A stretch of DNA of 64,000 bases from Pseudooceanicola antarcticus (GCF_900215355.1 NZ_OBEA01000003.1:534755-598754); one strand, 5' to 3'; shown: positions 47,518 to 57,512, counted from the stretch's first letter. Notes: generated from the sequence alone by a model not told the origin. Made by a program: numbers and translations.

Positions 47518-49433
47518 CCCCCCTTGCCACCCTTCAGCGACAGCCCGTGCTGGGTCTTGTCCCAGTAGAAGGGCTTGGCCACCAGCTCGTAGAGCGCCTT
47601 GTAGGCGGCGAGGCACCCCAGGGGATAGTAGAGGTGCAGCGTCGGCACCCAGGGCCAGAGGTGGCGGTGGGTCCTGCGACGCGTGGCGATCAGGCCAAGC
47701 GAGATATTCTGGATCTCGGCGCAGAAGAAGAGCACGGCGCAGGTGGTCAGCAGGGGCGGGGGCACCAGTCCCAGCAGCGGATGCGGCAGGCCGGCCAGCA
47801 TCAGCCAGAAGGACCAGAGCAGTGGCGCCAGCAGGAATTGCGAAGCGGCGGTGATGAAATGGGCGTGAAAGCCGATGCTGCGCCACAGACCCAGCTCGCG
47901 GTGCAGCCGGCGCGGATGGCGCAGGTGCACCAGGTAGGTCACCAGGTAGCCCTTCAGCCAGCGAGACCGCTGCTTGACCCAGGGCAGGGCGCGGCAGTTG
48001 GCCTCTTCGCCGGTGGTGGTGTCCAGCAGCTCGGTGCGGAAGCCGTGGCGGGCCAGGCGGATGCCCAGGTCGGCGTCCTCGGTCACGTTATGGGCGTCCC
48101 AGCCGCCGAGGATCTCGATCACGTTGCGGCGCAGGAACAGCGTGGTGCCGCCGAGGGGCACGGCAAAGCCCATGCGCGACATGCCGGGCAGCACTAGGCG
48201 GAACCAAGTGTTGTATTCGACGGTGAAACAACGGGCGAGCCAGTTCTGGCGCGGGTTGTAGTAGTCGAGCGCGCCTTGCAGGCAGGCGGTCTCGGGCGGG
48301 GCGGCGGCGAAGCGGGCGGCCACCCGGCGCAGCTGGTCGGGGTCCGGCGCATCCTCGGCGTCGTAGATGCCGATAATCTCGCCCCGGCAGAAATCCAGCG
48401 CGTAGTTCATCGCCCGGGGCTTGGTCTGTGGCGCGCCCCTGGGCACCACCACGGGCCGTATCCAGGGCGGCAGGGTCAGCCCGGCGATGGTCTCTTGCGT
48501 GATCGCATCGGCTTCTTCCAGCACCAGCACGATATCCAGCCGGTCGCGCGGGTAGTCCAGCAATTGCAGCCGTTTCAGCAGCGCCGCCGCGATGTGGCGT
48601 TCGCGGAAAAGCGGCACCAGGATCGAGATGCGGGGCAGATCGCTGTCCAATGCCCCGTCCGGTGCGCTATCCGGCGTGCCGGGCGGAGGCAGGGCGGCGG
48701 GTCGCGGAGCCAGCAGGTGGACCACGGCGGCGGTGCCCTTCAGCAGCATGGCCAGCGCCAGGGTCAGCACTGCCCAGCCGGTCAGCGCCACCAGCACCGC
48801 TCCGGGGTAGAGCAGCAGCGCCAGCACCAGCAGGGCCAGCAGGGTGAAGGTCAGCGCCAGCCTGCGTCGGGTCGCCGACCAGGTGCGGCAGCTCTCCGAG
48901 GCGGGCACACGGGTCGACATCTTCTGCACCAGCTCTGCCCGGTGGTGGGTCGAGATCGCCTCCTGCACTTCGGCACGGGTGGCGATGACCGGACGCAGGC
49001 CAAGGCGCATGTCGCGGCGCAGCCGGTAGGCCAGGCGGGCCACGATCTCGATGTAGTGCTCCGGCAGGGCGGTGGCGCAGACCAGGTTGCCGTCGTGGCT
49101 GCGCCAGGGCACCACCTGGTGGCGCAGGCAGAACTGCGGGTCCAGCAGGTCCTGCAGCTGAGGATCGGGGGGCGCCTTGCGCAGGTCGACGCGCTCCAGC
49201 CCGTGCCGCCCGGCCAGCGCGCGCAGCAGAGTCTCTTCGTCGATCTCCCCCGAGACCCAGGCCTTGCGCAGGTCCGCTGGCTCGGCTGCGGAGCCGAGGC
49301 TTTCGGCTTCTGGTAGAAAATGGGCAGGTTTTTCGCGAAACATGCCGGCCTGCCCGAGGTCCAGCCCCCCAAAGCTGGGCGGACCGACATGTATCGAGCG
49401 CTGCGCGTCCAGCTTTCGCAGGTTCGATGCCAT
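47514..49433 (-). CDS. membrane GT2 glycosyltransferase with N-terminal MshEN-like domain
   Basis: A 639-residue protein. Residues about 50-170 resemble the N-terminal domain of type II secretion ATPases (LRKAWVSGEIDEETLLRALA, then LCHQ-like LRHQVVPW), a fold known as a c-di-GMP receptor. Two membrane helices (193-245) precede a GT2 catalytic domain (269-495) with DAED (358-361), TEDAD (451-455) and QRSRW (488-492), the marks of processive cellulose/chitin-synthase-like enzymes. More helices follow. It probably makes or extends an exopolysaccharide at the inner membrane, perhaps under c-di-GMP control. Confidence 0.85.
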   Translation of the reverse strand: MASNLRKLDAQRSIHVGPPSFGGLDLGQAGMFREKPAHFLPEAESLGSAAEPADLRKAWVSGEIDEETLLRALAGRHGLERVDLRKAPPDPQLQDLLDPQFCLRHQVVPWRSHDGNLVCATALPEHYIEIVARLAYRLRRDMRLGLRPVIATRAEVQEAISTHHRAELVQKMSTRVPASESCRTWSATRRRLALTFTLLALLVLALLLYPGAVLVALTGWAVLTLALAMLLKGTAAVVHLLAPRPAALPPPGTPDSAPDGALDSDLPRISILVPLFRERHIAAALLKRLQLLDYPRDRLDIVLVLEEADAITQETIAGLTLPPWIRPVVVPRGAPQTKPRAMNYALDFCRGEIIGIYDAEDAPDPDQLRRVAARFAAAPPETACLQGALDYYNPRQNWLARCFTVEYNTWFRLVLPGMSRMGFAVPLGGTTLFLRRNVIEILGGWDAHNVTEDADLGIRLARHGFRTELLDTTTGEEANCRALPWVKQRSRWLKGYLVTYLVHLRHPRRLHRELGLWRSIGFHAHFITAASQFLLAPLLWSFWLMLAGLPHPLLGLVPPPLLTTCAVLFFCAEIQNISLGLIATRRRTHRHLWPWVPTLHLYYPLGCLAAYKALYELVAKPFYWDKTQHGLSLKGGKGG

Positions 49434-49555
49434 TAATGTACGACCCCTTAAGTCCTAGCGACATGTGTTTCGCAGGACTTCGTTAATTGGCCATTAACGA
49501 TGACAGTCCGATCGGCCTTGCAGGGCTGCGCCGGGCGCGGGGGCGGAACGAGAAA

Positions 49556-49575
49556 GGGCGGCCCGAAGGCCGCCC
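49556..49575 (-). terminator. terminator after carA
   Basis: On the minus strand GGGCGGCC-TTCG-GGCCGCCC followed by TTTCT: a very stable UUCG-loop hairpin 24 bp past the carA stop. Confidence 0.9.
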
Positions 49576-49598
49576 ATCTGTCCGTGCTATGACAGGTC

Positions 49599-50759
49599 TC
49601 AGGCGGGGACGCCGCCCATCGATTCGACGAAACGCTCGAAGAGGTAGAAGCTGTCCTGCGGGCCGGGGCTGGCCTCGGGGTGGTGCTGCACCGAGAACAC
49701 GGGCCGGTCGGTCATGCGGATGCCGCAGTTGGAGCCGTCGAAGAGCGAGACGTGGCTCTCGACCACGCCCTCGGGCAAGGTCTGGCTGTCGACGGCGAAA
49801 CCGTGGTTCATCGAGGTGATCTCGACCTTGCCGGTGGCCAGTTCCTTCACGGGGTGGTTGGCACCATGGTGGCCGTGGTTCATCTTCACCGTCTTGGCGC
49901 CAAGGGCGAGGGCCAGCATCTGGTGACCGAGGCAGATGCCGAAGATCGGCATGTTGCTGCGGTTCATGACCTCCTGGATCATCGGCACGGCATATTCGCC
50001 GGTAGCGGCGGGGTCGCCGGGGCCGTTCGACAGGAAGAGACCATCGGGCTCATGGGCCAGCACCTCTTCTGCGGTGGCAGAGGCGGGCAGGACGGTCACG
50101 TCGCAGCCGGCCGATGCCAGGCAGCGTAGGATGTTGCGCTTGGCGCCGTAGTCGACGGCGACGACCTTGAAACGGGCGTTCTCCTGCTTGGGGAAGCCGT
50201 CGGGCCAGGCCCACCTCATCTCGTCCCAGCGGTAGCTCTGGGCGCAGGTCACGTCCTTGGCCAGGTCGAGGCCGACGAGGCCGGCGAAGTTGCGGGCACG
50301 GGCGACCAGCGCTTCGACATCGAAGTTGCCATCGGGATTATGGGCCAGGGCGGCATGGGGGGCGCCGCGGGCGCGGATGGCGCGGGTCAGGCGGCGGGTG
50401 TCGATGCCGCCGATGGCGATCCGGCCGCGCGAGGCGAGCCAGTCGCCCAGCTCTCCGGCGGAGCGCCAGTTCGAGGGCTCGGTCGGGTCCCATTTCACCA
50501 CCATGCCGGCGGCGACGGGATCGGCGGTCTCGTCATCCTCGACGTTGACGCCGGTGTTGCCGATATGGGGGAAGGTGAAGGTGACGATCTGTCCGGCGTA
50601 GGAGGGATCGGTCATGATCTCCTGGTAGCCGGTCATGGCGGTGTTGAAGCAAAGCTCTGCTTCGGTGACGCCGGTGGCGCCGAAGCCTCGGCCGTAGAAC
50701 ACGGTCCCATCGGCAAGCGCGAGGCAGGCGGTCGGTTTCGGTCCTTGAGACAGGGGCAT
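49599..50759 (-). CDS. carA: carbamoyl-phosphate synthase small subunit
   Basis: A 386-residue glutaminase subunit. The N-terminal CPSase domain (LCFNTAMTGYQEIMTDPSY, FPHIGNTGVN) is followed by a class I amidotransferase: FGICLGHQMLALALGA holds the catalytic Cys, VQHHPEASPGP the His and Glu. It supplies ammonia to CarB for arginine and pyrimidine synthesis. carB is not in the window. The yqeY gene is divergent from it. Confidence 0.97.
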   Translation of the reverse strand: MPLSQGPKPTACLALADGTVFYGRGFGATGVTEAELCFNTAMTGYQEIMTDPSYAGQIVTFTFPHIGNTGVNVEDDETADPVAAGMVVKWDPTEPSNWRSAGELGDWLASRGRIAIGGIDTRRLTRAIRARGAPHAALAHNPDGNFDVEALVARARNFAGLVGLDLAKDVTCAQSYRWDEMRWAWPDGFPKQENARFKVVAVDYGAKRNILRCLASAGCDVTVLPASATAEEVLAHEPDGLFLSNGPGDPAATGEYAVPMIQEVMNRSNMPIFGICLGHQMLALALGAKTVKMNHGHHGANHPVKELATGKVEITSMNHGFAVDSQTLPEGVVESHVSLFDGSNCGIRMTDRPVFSVQHHPEASPGPQDSFYLFERFVESMGGVPA

Positions 50760-50988
50760 GGGCGACTCTTACAGCTATGGGCAAATTGGCGCATGGCTAG
50801 GCTTTCGCCGGGGGACAGTCAAGGGCAGAGCGCCCCTGCCACGCCTGTCACGGGCGCTTATTTGACGCAAGATCGGGCAGCACGGAGGCTGTCGTTACGT
50901 GACGGCGCGGCGCAAGCGGGAAACCTTGTCGCGCCCTGGGGCGTTCTATAAGGTGGGCACCTGCAATCAACGCGAGGGTAGACGCGAC

Positions 50989-51450
50989 ATGCAACTTCGG
51001 GAACGGGTCAATTCCGCTCTGAAACAGGCGATGAAGGACCGGGCCGGCGACAGGCTCTGCACCCTGCGGCTGATCAACGCCGCGATCAAGGACCGCGATA
51101 TCGCGGCACGGGGTGAGGGCAGCGAGGAAGGTGTCGGCGAAGGCGAAGTGCTGGCCATCCTCGGCAAGATGGTCAAGCAACGCCAGGAAAGCGCAAGGGT
51201 ATACGAGGAAGGCGGTCGTATCGACCTGGCCCAGCAGGAGCTGGGCGAGATCGAGGTGATCGAGGAATTCCTGCCCAAGCAGCTTTCCGACAAGGAGGTC
51301 GAGACGGCCATCGACGAGGCGGTCAACGCCACCGGGGCCAACTCGATCCGCGACATGGGCAAGATCATGGGTCTGCTGAAGTCGAAGTATACCGGACAGA
51401 TGGACTTCGGTGCCGCTGGCTCCAAGGTGAAGCAACGCCTCGCCTCCTGA
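50989..51450 (+). CDS. GatB/YqeY-domain protein
   Basis: A 153-residue YqeY protein, all helical, homologous to the tail domain of GatB: LRERVNSALKQAMKDRAGDR, LCTLRLINAAIKDRDIAAR and IEEFLPKQLSD are typical. It is thought to bind tRNA but its role is not established. The GAGGGTAG site before 50989 and the family start decide against the longer open frame. A strong terminator follows. Confidence 0.93.
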   Translation: MQLRERVNSALKQAMKDRAGDRLCTLRLINAAIKDRDIAARGEGSEEGVGEGEVLAILGKMVKQRQESARVYEEGGRIDLAQQELGEIEVIEEFLPKQLSDKEVETAIDEAVNATGANSIRDMGKIMGLLKSKYTGQMDFGAAGSKVKQRLAS

Positions 51451-51476
51451 GCCTTTCGGGCCTGCAAGACATCAGA

Positions 51477-51507
51477 CCCCCGGCGCCGACAGGTGCCGGG
51501 GGTTTTT
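51477..51507 (+). terminator. Rho-independent terminator after yqeY
   Basis: CCCCCGGC (51477-51484) pairs with GCCGGGGG (51495-51502), followed by TTTTT. Confidence 0.93.
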
Positions 51508-51590
51508 CTTTTGCCGGAGGGGGCTGGTGGCTTTGCGGAACCCCTTGGCACGGCGGCGGGTTGGACATGAGGTATCGCAGGAGGACCCTC

Positions 51591-51770
51591 ATGAAAGCCC
51601 GATCCGAAGCCCAGCAAAAGGCCGCCGGCGCCGCCCTTGCGGCCAAGCGCGGCGAGCAGGACCCAGATGACCTGCAAGGCGCCTCGCGCGAGATGTATGA
51701 CGACATGAGCGAGGCGGAACTCGAGGAGATGGCCTCGACCTCGCATGACGACCTGCCGAAGCGCGCCTAG
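51591..51770 (+). CDS. small DUF3008-like protein
   Basis: A 59-residue protein starting MKARSEAQQKAAGAALAAKR and continuing LQGASREMYDDMSEAELEEM, the pattern of DUF3008 small proteins, which are mostly helical and of unknown role. GGAGGA is 6 bp before the ATG, deciding the start at 51591. Its stop overlaps that of the convergent DUF2244 gene. Confidence 0.85.
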   Translation: MKARSEAQQKAAGAALAAKRGEQDPDDLQGASREMYDDMSEAELEEMASTSHDDLPKRA

Positions 51771-52237
51771 GTGCGGCGGAAGGCGGCGCGCAGCTCCGGA
51801 CCCAGGCGCTTGCGCTCGTCCTCCGAGAGGAAGGCGCCGATCTCGACCTCGCGGCCATTGCCGGACAGCGTCAGGTAATGCGGCACCGGCCCGCCGGTCT
51901 CGTGATCCGTGACGCGTACCCAGTAGGTGTTGCAGCGCCATTCGGCGTGGCTGTCGCGGGGTCCGTCGCGGGTCAGCAGGGTCTCGGCCTCGCCGATCCG
52001 CAGCTGCTCGGTGATCAGCCCGTCGGCGTAGGAGCGCCTGAGCCCCCACCACAGGCCCCAGGTTGCCAGCAGCGCGAAGGGCAGCAGGCCCCAGAGCGCC
52101 ATGGTGCCCAGGAAGGCCGTGAGCGGAATCATCGCCAGGGTGAAGAAGGTCAGGATGACGGCCGCGAACCCCTGCGGCGGCAGGGAGCGGTGCGGCGTCA
52201 GTTCCAGGTCGGTGTCGCTGGTCCAGCGGTAGGGCAT
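51767..52237 (-). CDS. DUF2244 membrane protein
   Basis: A 156-residue protein with two membrane helices (about 24-68, FAAVILTFFTLAMIPLTAFL and LLPFALLATWGLWWGL) and a C-terminal cytoplasmic part (EWRCNTYWVRVTDHE, EIGAFLSEDERKRL). This is the DUF2244 pattern; such genes often lie beside cytochrome oxidase genes, as here with ctaD, though the function is unknown. MPYRWTSDTDLEL is the likely start; the frame is open 16 codons further. Confidence 0.85.
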   Translation of the reverse strand: MPYRWTSDTDLELTPHRSLPPQGFAAVILTFFTLAMIPLTAFLGTMALWGLLPFALLATWGLWWGLRRSYADGLITEQLRIGEAETLLTRDGPRDSHAEWRCNTYWVRVTDHETGGPVPHYLTLSGNGREVEIGAFLSEDERKRLGPELRAAFRRT

Positions 52238-52252
52238 GGGGGCCTCATGCAA

Positions 52253-52277
52253 AAGGGGCGCCACATGGGCGCCCCTT
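52253..52277 (-). terminator. terminator after ctaD
   Basis: AAGGGGCGCC pairs with GGCGCCCCTT around a short loop, ending in TTTT on the minus strand, 23 bp past the ctaD stop. Confidence 0.88.
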
Positions 52278-52299
52278 CGTTTCAACGGTCATCCGGGGC

Positions 52300-53970
52300 T
52301 CAATGCGCCGGGGACTTGTCCCAGTCTTCCTGCTTCGGCAGCTGCTCGAAGGTGTGCTCGGGCGGCGGCGAGGGCAGGGTCCATTCCAGGGTGTCTGCGT
52401 ATTCGTTCCAGTAGTTGTTCTGGGTCACCTTCGCGCCGCGGAACAGCGAGTAGAAGACGATACCGAAGAAGAACACGAAGGAGGCGAAGGACACGAAGGC
52501 GCCGATCGAGGACCAGAAGTTCCACAGCGCGAAACCTTCCGGGTAGTCGATGTAGCGGCGCGGCATGCCCTGGCGACCCAGGAAGTGCTGCGGGAAGAAG
52601 GTCAGGTTGGCACCGAGGAACATCATCCAGAAGTGCAGCTTGCCTGCCCACTCGGGGTATTGGCGCCCGGTCATCTTGCCGAAGTAGAAGTAGATACCGG
52701 CGAAGATGGCGAAGACGGCACCCAGCGACATCACGTAGTGGAAGTGCGCCACGACGTAGTAGGTGTCATGGAAGGCACGGTCCACCGGTGCCTGGCTCAG
52801 CACCAGGCCGGTCACGCCGCCCACGGTGAAGAGGAACAGGAAGCCGAAGGCCCAGAGCATGGGCGTCTTGAACTCGATCGAGCCCTGCCACATCGTCGCG
52901 ATCCAGCTGAAGACCTTCACGCCCGTGGGCACCGCGATGACCATCGTCGCCAGCATGAAGTAGCTCTGCTGGGTCAGCGACAGGCCGACGGTGTACATGT
53001 GGTGCGCCCAGACGACGAAGCCCAGAACACCGATGGCGATGATGGCCAGGACCATCGGCAGGTAGCCGAAGATCGGCTTGCGCGAGAAGGTCGAGATCAC
53101 GTGGCTGATGATGCCGAAGCCGGGCAGCACGATGATGTAGACCTCGGGGTGACCGAAGAACCACAGGATGTGCTGGTAGAGGATCGGGTCACCGCCGCCG
53201 GCAGGATCGAAGAAGGTCGTGCCGAAGTTGCGGTCGGTCAGCAGCATGGTGATGGCGCCGGCCAGGACTGGCAGGGCCAGGAGGATCAGCCATGCGGTCA
53301 CGAAGACGGACCAGGCAAACAGCGGCACCTTGAACAGGGTCATGCCGGGGGCACGCATGTTCAGGAAGGTGGTGATGATGTTGATCGACCCCAGGATCGA
53401 CGAGGCACCCGAGACGTGGACCGCGAAGATCGCCAGGTCCATCGAGTAGCCGCCCTCGTTGGTCGACAGCGGCGGGTAGAGCACCCAGCCGACGCCCGAG
53501 CCCAGCTGGTCATTGCCACCCGGTGCCAGCAGCGAGGCGACGCCGAGGCCGACACCGGCCACGTACATCCAGAAGCTGAGGTTGTTCAGACGCGGGAAGG
53601 CCATGTCCGGCGCACCGATCTGCAGCGGCATGAAGTAGTTGCCGAAGCCGCCGAAGAGCGCGGGAATCACCACGAAGAACATCATCAGGACGCCGTGATA
53701 GGTGATCATCACGTTCCAGAGGTGCCCGTTCGGGGTACATTCCGCGGCGGAGGGCCAGAATCGCGCGCCCTCGAGGCACATGAACTGCACCCCCGGATGC
53801 ATCAGCTCCATCCGCATGTAGACAGTGAAAAGCACCGAGATCAGGCCCGTCACCGCGGCGACGACCAGATAGAGAATCCCGATATCCTTGTGGTTCGTGG
53901 ACATGAACCAGCGGGTGAAGAACCCGCGATCGTCCTCGGCTCCGTGGCCCTGAACGGCTGCGTCGGCCAT
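52300..53970 (-). CDS. ctaD: cytochrome c oxidase subunit I (aa3 type)
   Basis: A 556-residue subunit I with 12 membrane helices. [11 protein letters not shown] has a low-spin heme His; [19 protein letters not shown] holds the CuB His and cross-linked Tyr; [10 protein letters not shown] holds the two other CuB His; [15 protein letters not shown] binds both hemes. It reduces O2 to water at the inner membrane. GAGGAGG precedes the ATG at 53970; the longer frame to 54108 has no family character. An FnrL-type box lies 106 bp upstream. Confidence 0.97.
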   Translation of the reverse strand: MADAAVQGHGAEDDRGFFTRWFMSTNHKDIGILYLVVAAVTGLISVLFTVYMRMELMHPGVQFMCLEGARFWPSAAECTPNGHLWNVMITYHGVLMMFFVVIPALFGGFGNYFMPLQIGAPDMAFPRLNNLSFWMYVAGVGLGVASLLAPGGNDQLGSGVGWVLYPPLSTNEGGYSMDLAIFAVHVSGASSILGSINIITTFLNMRAPGMTLFKVPLFAWSVFVTAWLILLALPVLAGAITMLLTDRNFGTTFFDPAGGGDPILYQHILWFFGHPEVYIIVLPGFGIISHVISTFSRKPIFGYLPMVLAIIAIGVLGFVVWAHHMYTVGLSLTQQSYFMLATMVIAVPTGVKVFSWIATMWQGSIEFKTPMLWAFGFLFLFTVGGVTGLVLSQAPVDRAFHDTYYVVAHFHYVMSLGAVFAIFAGIYFYFGKMTGRQYPEWAGKLHFWMMFLGANLTFFPQHFLGRQGMPRRYIDYPEGFALWNFWSSIGAFVSFASFVFFFGIVFYSLFRGAKVTQNNYWNEYADTLEWTLPSPPPEHTFEQLPKQEDWDKSPAH

Positions 53971-54075
53971 GCTTGCCTCCTCGTCAGAATGTCTGAAACC
54001 CACGGAAGGCATTCCGCGGGGCTCGCAAATTAGTGACTTTCTATAATCGGCGCGCGGTTCCGACAATGGCCGTAT

Positions 54076-54089
54076 TTGACGCAGATCAA
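54076..54089. promoter_or_regulatory. FnrL/FNR-type box upstream of ctaD
   Basis: TTGAC-GCAG-ATCAA matches the FNR family pattern TTGAY-N4-RTCAA. It is 106 bp upstream of the ctaD start and nearly 100 bp past the stop of the cytochrome c gene. FnrL could adjust aa3 oxidase expression with oxygen. Confidence 0.7.
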
Positions 54090-54184
54090 ATTTTTCCCCC
54101 GCGCGCATGCCACTGGATGTCGCGCCGGGGGCGTTTCCGGGCCCCAGGGGCCCTCAGGCCCCTTGCGGAACTGGCCCCGAGGGT

Positions 54185-54628
54185 TCAGGAGCCCTCGTCT
54201 TCGCTGTCCGCTTCCGCAGCGGCATCCGAGAAGGTCGCCAGATATGCCGCCACGTCGGCCTGCTTCGACTTCATCTTGAAGGTCATCTTGGTCTTTGCCT
54301 TCGGGTCGTCGAGGTAGGTCTGCAGGAAGCCGCGGGCGTCGGTCATGTAGTCCTGGATGTTGTCCACGTCGAAGACCAGCCCGGCTTCACCCGCGGCGAC
54401 GATGGAGGCGCCGTAGTTGAAATCGGTGGTGCCGGCGGTGCGGCCGATCACGCCGTAGAGGTTGGGCCCGGTCGGCCCGCCCCTGACGAAGACCTCATCG
54501 GCCGAGGCGATGGCATGGCAGGCCTTGCACTTGCGGAACTCCTTCTCGCCGACGGCGGGATCGCCTTCGGCAAGGGCGGGGCCGGCCAGCGCGAGGCATG
54601 CGGCTGCCAGGGTGAAAAATCGGGTCAT
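54185..54628 (-). CDS. periplasmic c-type cytochrome (cytochrome c2-like)
   Basis: A 147-residue cytochrome with a signal peptide (MTRFFTLAAACLALAGPALA). CKACH at about residue 34 binds heme covalently; TGPNLYGVIGR is the class I conserved strand and KTKMTF holds the axial Met. The C-terminus is acidic (EADSEDEGS). It probably carries electrons from the bc1 complex to cytochrome oxidase, whose subunit gene ctaD lies just downstream on the same strand. Confidence 0.92.
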   Translation of the reverse strand: MTRFFTLAAACLALAGPALAEGDPAVGEKEFRKCKACHAIASADEVFVRGGPTGPNLYGVIGRTAGTTDFNYGASIVAAGEAGLVFDVDNIQDYMTDARGFLQTYLDDPKAKTKMTFKMKSKQADVAAYLATFSDAAAEADSEDEGS

Positions 54629-54740
54629 GGTCTATCCTCCGATCCGGGGTTGCTGCATTGGCTGCCCCAACTCTAGGGCAAGAGCGCCCCGGACCACAGG
54701 AAATGCGTGTCGGCCAATTGTCGCAGGGGCCGGCGGGCGC

Positions 54741-55433
54741 TCAGGACTGGGGTTCGGGGAAGGCGGTCTGGAAGTTGGCCATCAGCGCGCTGTCCAGGTC
54801 CTCCATCGTGACCGGCAGGCCCAGGTCGACGAGGCTGGTGACACCGTGGTCCGAGATCCCGCAGGGCACGATGCCCGAGAAATGCTCCAGGTCCGGCTCG
54901 ACGTTGACCGAGATGCCGTGGAAGCTGACCCAGCGACGCAGCCGGATGCCGATGGCGGCGATCTTGTCCTCGCGCACCGCGCCATCGGGGCCCGGTGCCT
55001 TCTCGGGGCGCGGGACCCAGACGCCGACGCGGCCCTCGCGGATCTCGCCGCGAATGCCGAAGTCGCGCAGGGTGTCGATGACCCAGCCCTCCAGCGCCTT
55101 GACGAAGGCGCGGATGTCGCGGCCGCGGCGATTGAGGTCCAGCATCACGTAGACCACCCGCTGACCCGGCCCATGATAGGTATATTGTCCACCGCGCCGC
55201 GCCTCGTAGACGGGGAATCGGTCCGGCGCGACGAGGTCTTCCTCTCGGGCCGAGGTGCCGGCGGTGTAGAGGGGGGGATGCTCCAGCAGCCAGATCGCCT
55301 CCGAGGCCTCGCCCGCGGCAATCGCCGCCACGCGGGCCTCCATCTCGGCGAGCGCCGTTTCATAGGGGACCGGCTCGGCGGAGATGATCCATTCGATCGG
55401 ATTTTCGCTTTTGGAGACGTCAAGCTGCGCCAA
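54741..55433 (-). CDS. lipB: octanoyltransferase LipB, TTG start
   Basis: A 230-residue lipoate-synthesis enzyme that moves octanoyl groups from acyl carrier protein to lipoyl domains. [20 protein letters not shown] is the signature. [18 protein letters not shown] holds the conserved Lys-replacement/His region, and FSGIVPCGI the catalytic Cys. No ATG or GTG lies near the expected N-terminus; TTG at 55433 follows GGAGGAG by 5-6 bp, so translation starts there as [10 protein letters not shown]. The much longer open frame upstream is only the shadow of the opposite gene. Confidence 0.9.
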   Translation of the reverse strand: MAQLDVSKSENPIEWIISAEPVPYETALAEMEARVAAIAAGEASEAIWLLEHPPLYTAGTSAREEDLVAPDRFPVYEARRGGQYTYHGPGQRVVYVMLDLNRRGRDIRAFVKALEGWVIDTLRDFGIRGEIREGRVGVWVPRPEKAPGPDGAVREDKIAAIGIRLRRWVSFHGISVNVEPDLEHFSGIVPCGISDHGVTSLVDLGLPVTMEDLDSALMANFQTAFPEPQS

Positions 55434-55517
55434 ATCTTCTCCTCCGATTAACGGATCACGGGCAATGCTGGATTCGATCAGTCCAGCTTCATCTAGTACG
55501 ATCGGGGAGTTTGATCC

Positions 55518-57152
55518 ATGTCCTATCGCGCCTTTGTCCGCGGGATGCTTGCGGCATCCCTGCTGGCTGCCGCACCCCTGTCTGCCATGGCGGACAACTT
55601 CGGTGCCGCCATTGTCGGCGGCATCATCGGCAGCGCCCTGATGAACGGGGCCAGCCAGCCCAAGCGGTCGTCCCCTGGGGTGTCCTCGGCGACCCGCTCG
55701 CGCAATGCCGAGACCCAGACGGCGCTCAACTACTTCGGCTTTGCCGCCGGGACCCCCGACGGCGTGCTGGGCTCGCGCTCGCGCAGCGCGATCATGCAGT
55801 ACCAGGGCTACATGGGGTTCCCTGCCACGGGGCGGCTGCAGCCATTCGAGCGTGATCACCTGGTCGGCTCCTACAACCGTGCGGCGCTCGGCGGGCCTGA
55901 TGTGACGCGGTCGCTCAACAAGTCCCGCGACGGGACGCGCGGTCTGCTGGTGCTCTGGCGGGACGGGGGCGGGGCCTCTGGGGGCAGGGGCCATGGCGGC
56001 ATGGGCTATGCGGGCCTGCCGGTCGAGGTCTCGGATGCGGTGGACGAGATCGCCGAAAGCACCGAGCCTTCGCCGGAACAGCTGTTGCAACGTGCGGGCT
56101 TCATCCAGACCGCGGATCTGAACGGCGACGGCCAGAACGACTATATAATCGACACCTCCGTGACCGGCTCGAGCTTCTGGTGCGGCGCCAGCCAATGCAC
56201 GACGATGCTCTTTGTCTCTTCGGCGCAGGGCTACCAGCGGCGGCAGTTCCAGTATCTCATGAACCCGCAGCGCAGCAATTCGGTGCAGGTCAGCTTCTTC
56301 CACTGCGATCACACCGGCTGCCGGATGAACGACCCGCTGGCGCAGCCGCAGCGCACCATTGCCCCGGTGCCCGGCGCTTCGGTTCCCGCCGCGCCGCCAC
56401 AACAGCTGGCCGCAGCACCTGCGCTGCAGCCCTCGACTCAGCCGGCCCCGCCAGCGACCCTGCCGAGCTTTGCCCCGCAGCCTGCGCCCGCGCCCTCCCT
56501 TGCCAGCTATTGCGAGAAGGTTGGGCTTGGGACCTCGTCCAACGGCGGCTTCATGACGGTTGCAACCATGTCAGACCCCGCCATCGCCCTGGGAGAGCAG
56601 TTCTGCTTCGCGCGGACCTATGCCAAGACGGAAGGCGAGCAGATGCTGCAACGCGTTCCGGGCCTGACCCCGGCGGCGGTGGCCGGGCAATGTGCCGGCT
56701 TCAAGCCGTTGCTGGCGCCCTATGTCTCGCGCCTGGCAAGCGTCCCGGCACGGCAGGTGGTGGCCGATGTGGCGCAATATGCGGCCACCTCGGGGCTGGC
56801 GGCGGATCAGCTGAAGGCGACCGCGAAGATCTGCCTCTATTCCGGCTACCGCGACGACAACATGGCCGTGGCGCTTGGCTCTGCGCTGCATATGGTCGGC
56901 CTGGGCGAGACCCCCTATGCCGAGCTCGTGGCCCATCACCTGAACAAGGGCTTCGGCGCCGAGAAGAATCCGCTGGCCGCCACCGGCTGGTATCGCCTGT
57001 CCATCGAGGCGCTCGAGGGTGGTGCGCCTTCCGTCTTCGGCACAAGCCTGCCCGATCGAACCGCGCTGTTACGGGCCGCGGCGCTTGGAACCCCGCCTGC
57101 CACCGATGCGCCGGTGGCCACCAGCCTGCCCACCTTCACCATCAGCGACTAG
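55518..57152 (+). CDS. exported peptidoglycan-binding-domain protein
   Basis: A 544-residue secreted protein: signal peptide (1-25), a Gly-zipper-like stretch ([17 protein letters not shown]), a peptidoglycan-binding repeat ([20 protein letters not shown], residues about 66-110), a FG-GAP/EF-like calcium loop ([13 protein letters not shown], about 200), a Pro/Ala linker (270-325), and a C-terminal domain with Sel1-like helical features ([21 protein letters not shown]). It probably anchors to the cell wall. It is divergent from lipB. Confidence 0.8.
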   Translation: MSYRAFVRGMLAASLLAAAPLSAMADNFGAAIVGGIIGSALMNGASQPKRSSPGVSSATRSRNAETQTALNYFGFAAGTPDGVLGSRSRSAIMQYQGYMGFPATGRLQPFERDHLVGSYNRAALGGPDVTRSLNKSRDGTRGLLVLWRDGGGASGGRGHGGMGYAGLPVEVSDAVDEIAESTEPSPEQLLQRAGFIQTADLNGDGQNDYIIDTSVTGSSFWCGASQCTTMLFVSSAQGYQRRQFQYLMNPQRSNSVQVSFFHCDHTGCRMNDPLAQPQRTIAPVPGASVPAAPPQQLAAAPALQPSTQPAPPATLPSFAPQPAPAPSLASYCEKVGLGTSSNGGFMTVATMSDPAIALGEQFCFARTYAKTEGEQMLQRVPGLTPAAVAGQCAGFKPLLAPYVSRLASVPARQVVADVAQYAATSGLAADQLKATAKICLYSGYRDDNMAVALGSALHMVGLGETPYAELVAHHLNKGFGAEKNPLAATGWYRLSIEALEGGAPSVFGTSLPDRTALLRAAALGTPPATDAPVATSLPTFTISD

Positions 57153-57172
57153 GCCCTTTCCGGTTTCCCCCA

Positions 57173-57203
57173 AGGGCCGGTCCCCCTCTGGACCGGCCTT
57201 TTT
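57173..57203 (+). terminator. terminator after the peptidoglycan-binding gene
   Basis: GGCCGGTCC (57175-57183) pairs with GGACCGGCC (57190-57198), followed by TTTTT. Confidence 0.93.
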
Positions 57204-57342
57204 CGCGCCGTGCCGCGCGCGTCTGGATCAATGGAAAAAGGGGGGTGGCGGGGCAGGTGGGAAAATCCGTCCGCTCCGGGTGATTTTGCTCTTCACATTG
57301 CCCACGCTGCTCGTTATACGCCCGCTACCTACCAGATCACGT

Positions 57343-57429
57343 GCGGTCGTGGCGGAATTGGTAGACGCGCAGCGTTGAGGTCGCTGTGGGGTAACACCCG
57401 TGGAAGTTCGAGTCTTCTCGACCGCACCA
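57343..57429 (+). tRNA. tRNA-Leu (GAG)
   Basis: An 87-nt class II tRNA. The acceptor stem is GCGGTCG/CGACCGC with an encoded ACCA end. The anticodon stem CAGCG/CGCTG encloses the loop TTGAGGT, giving anticodon GAG. A variable arm (GTGGGGTAACACCC region) and the T-loop GTTCGAGTC are clear. It marks the left edge of a genomic island. Confidence 0.97.
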
Positions 57430-57479
57430 ATCTCTTTACAGAGATAACCCCCCTGAAATACAAGAAACCCTTGAAAATC

Positions 57480-57504
57480 AGGCCCCTCCGGGGGCTTGGG
57501 TTTT
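57480..57504 (+). terminator. probable tRNA transcript terminator
   Basis: AGGCCCC pairs with GGGGGCTT around a short loop, followed within 3 bp by TTTTCTTGTTTCTT. It lies about 50 bp past the tRNA end. Confidence 0.65.
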
Positions 57505-57512
57505 CTTGTTTC

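Noticed and set aside
50865..50880. Partial FNR-like sequence TTGACGCAAGATC upstream of yqeY
   Set aside because: The spacer and second half do not fit TTGAY-N4-RTCAA.
52303..54033. 576-codon plus-strand frame opposite ctaD
   Set aside because: Antisense of a membrane protein gene; highly charged product without domain character.
55434..56402. Upstream extension of the lipB frame
   Set aside because: LipB homology begins near 55420; the TTG with GGAGGAG at 55433 explains the start, and the rest is antisense to the peptidoglycan-binding gene.
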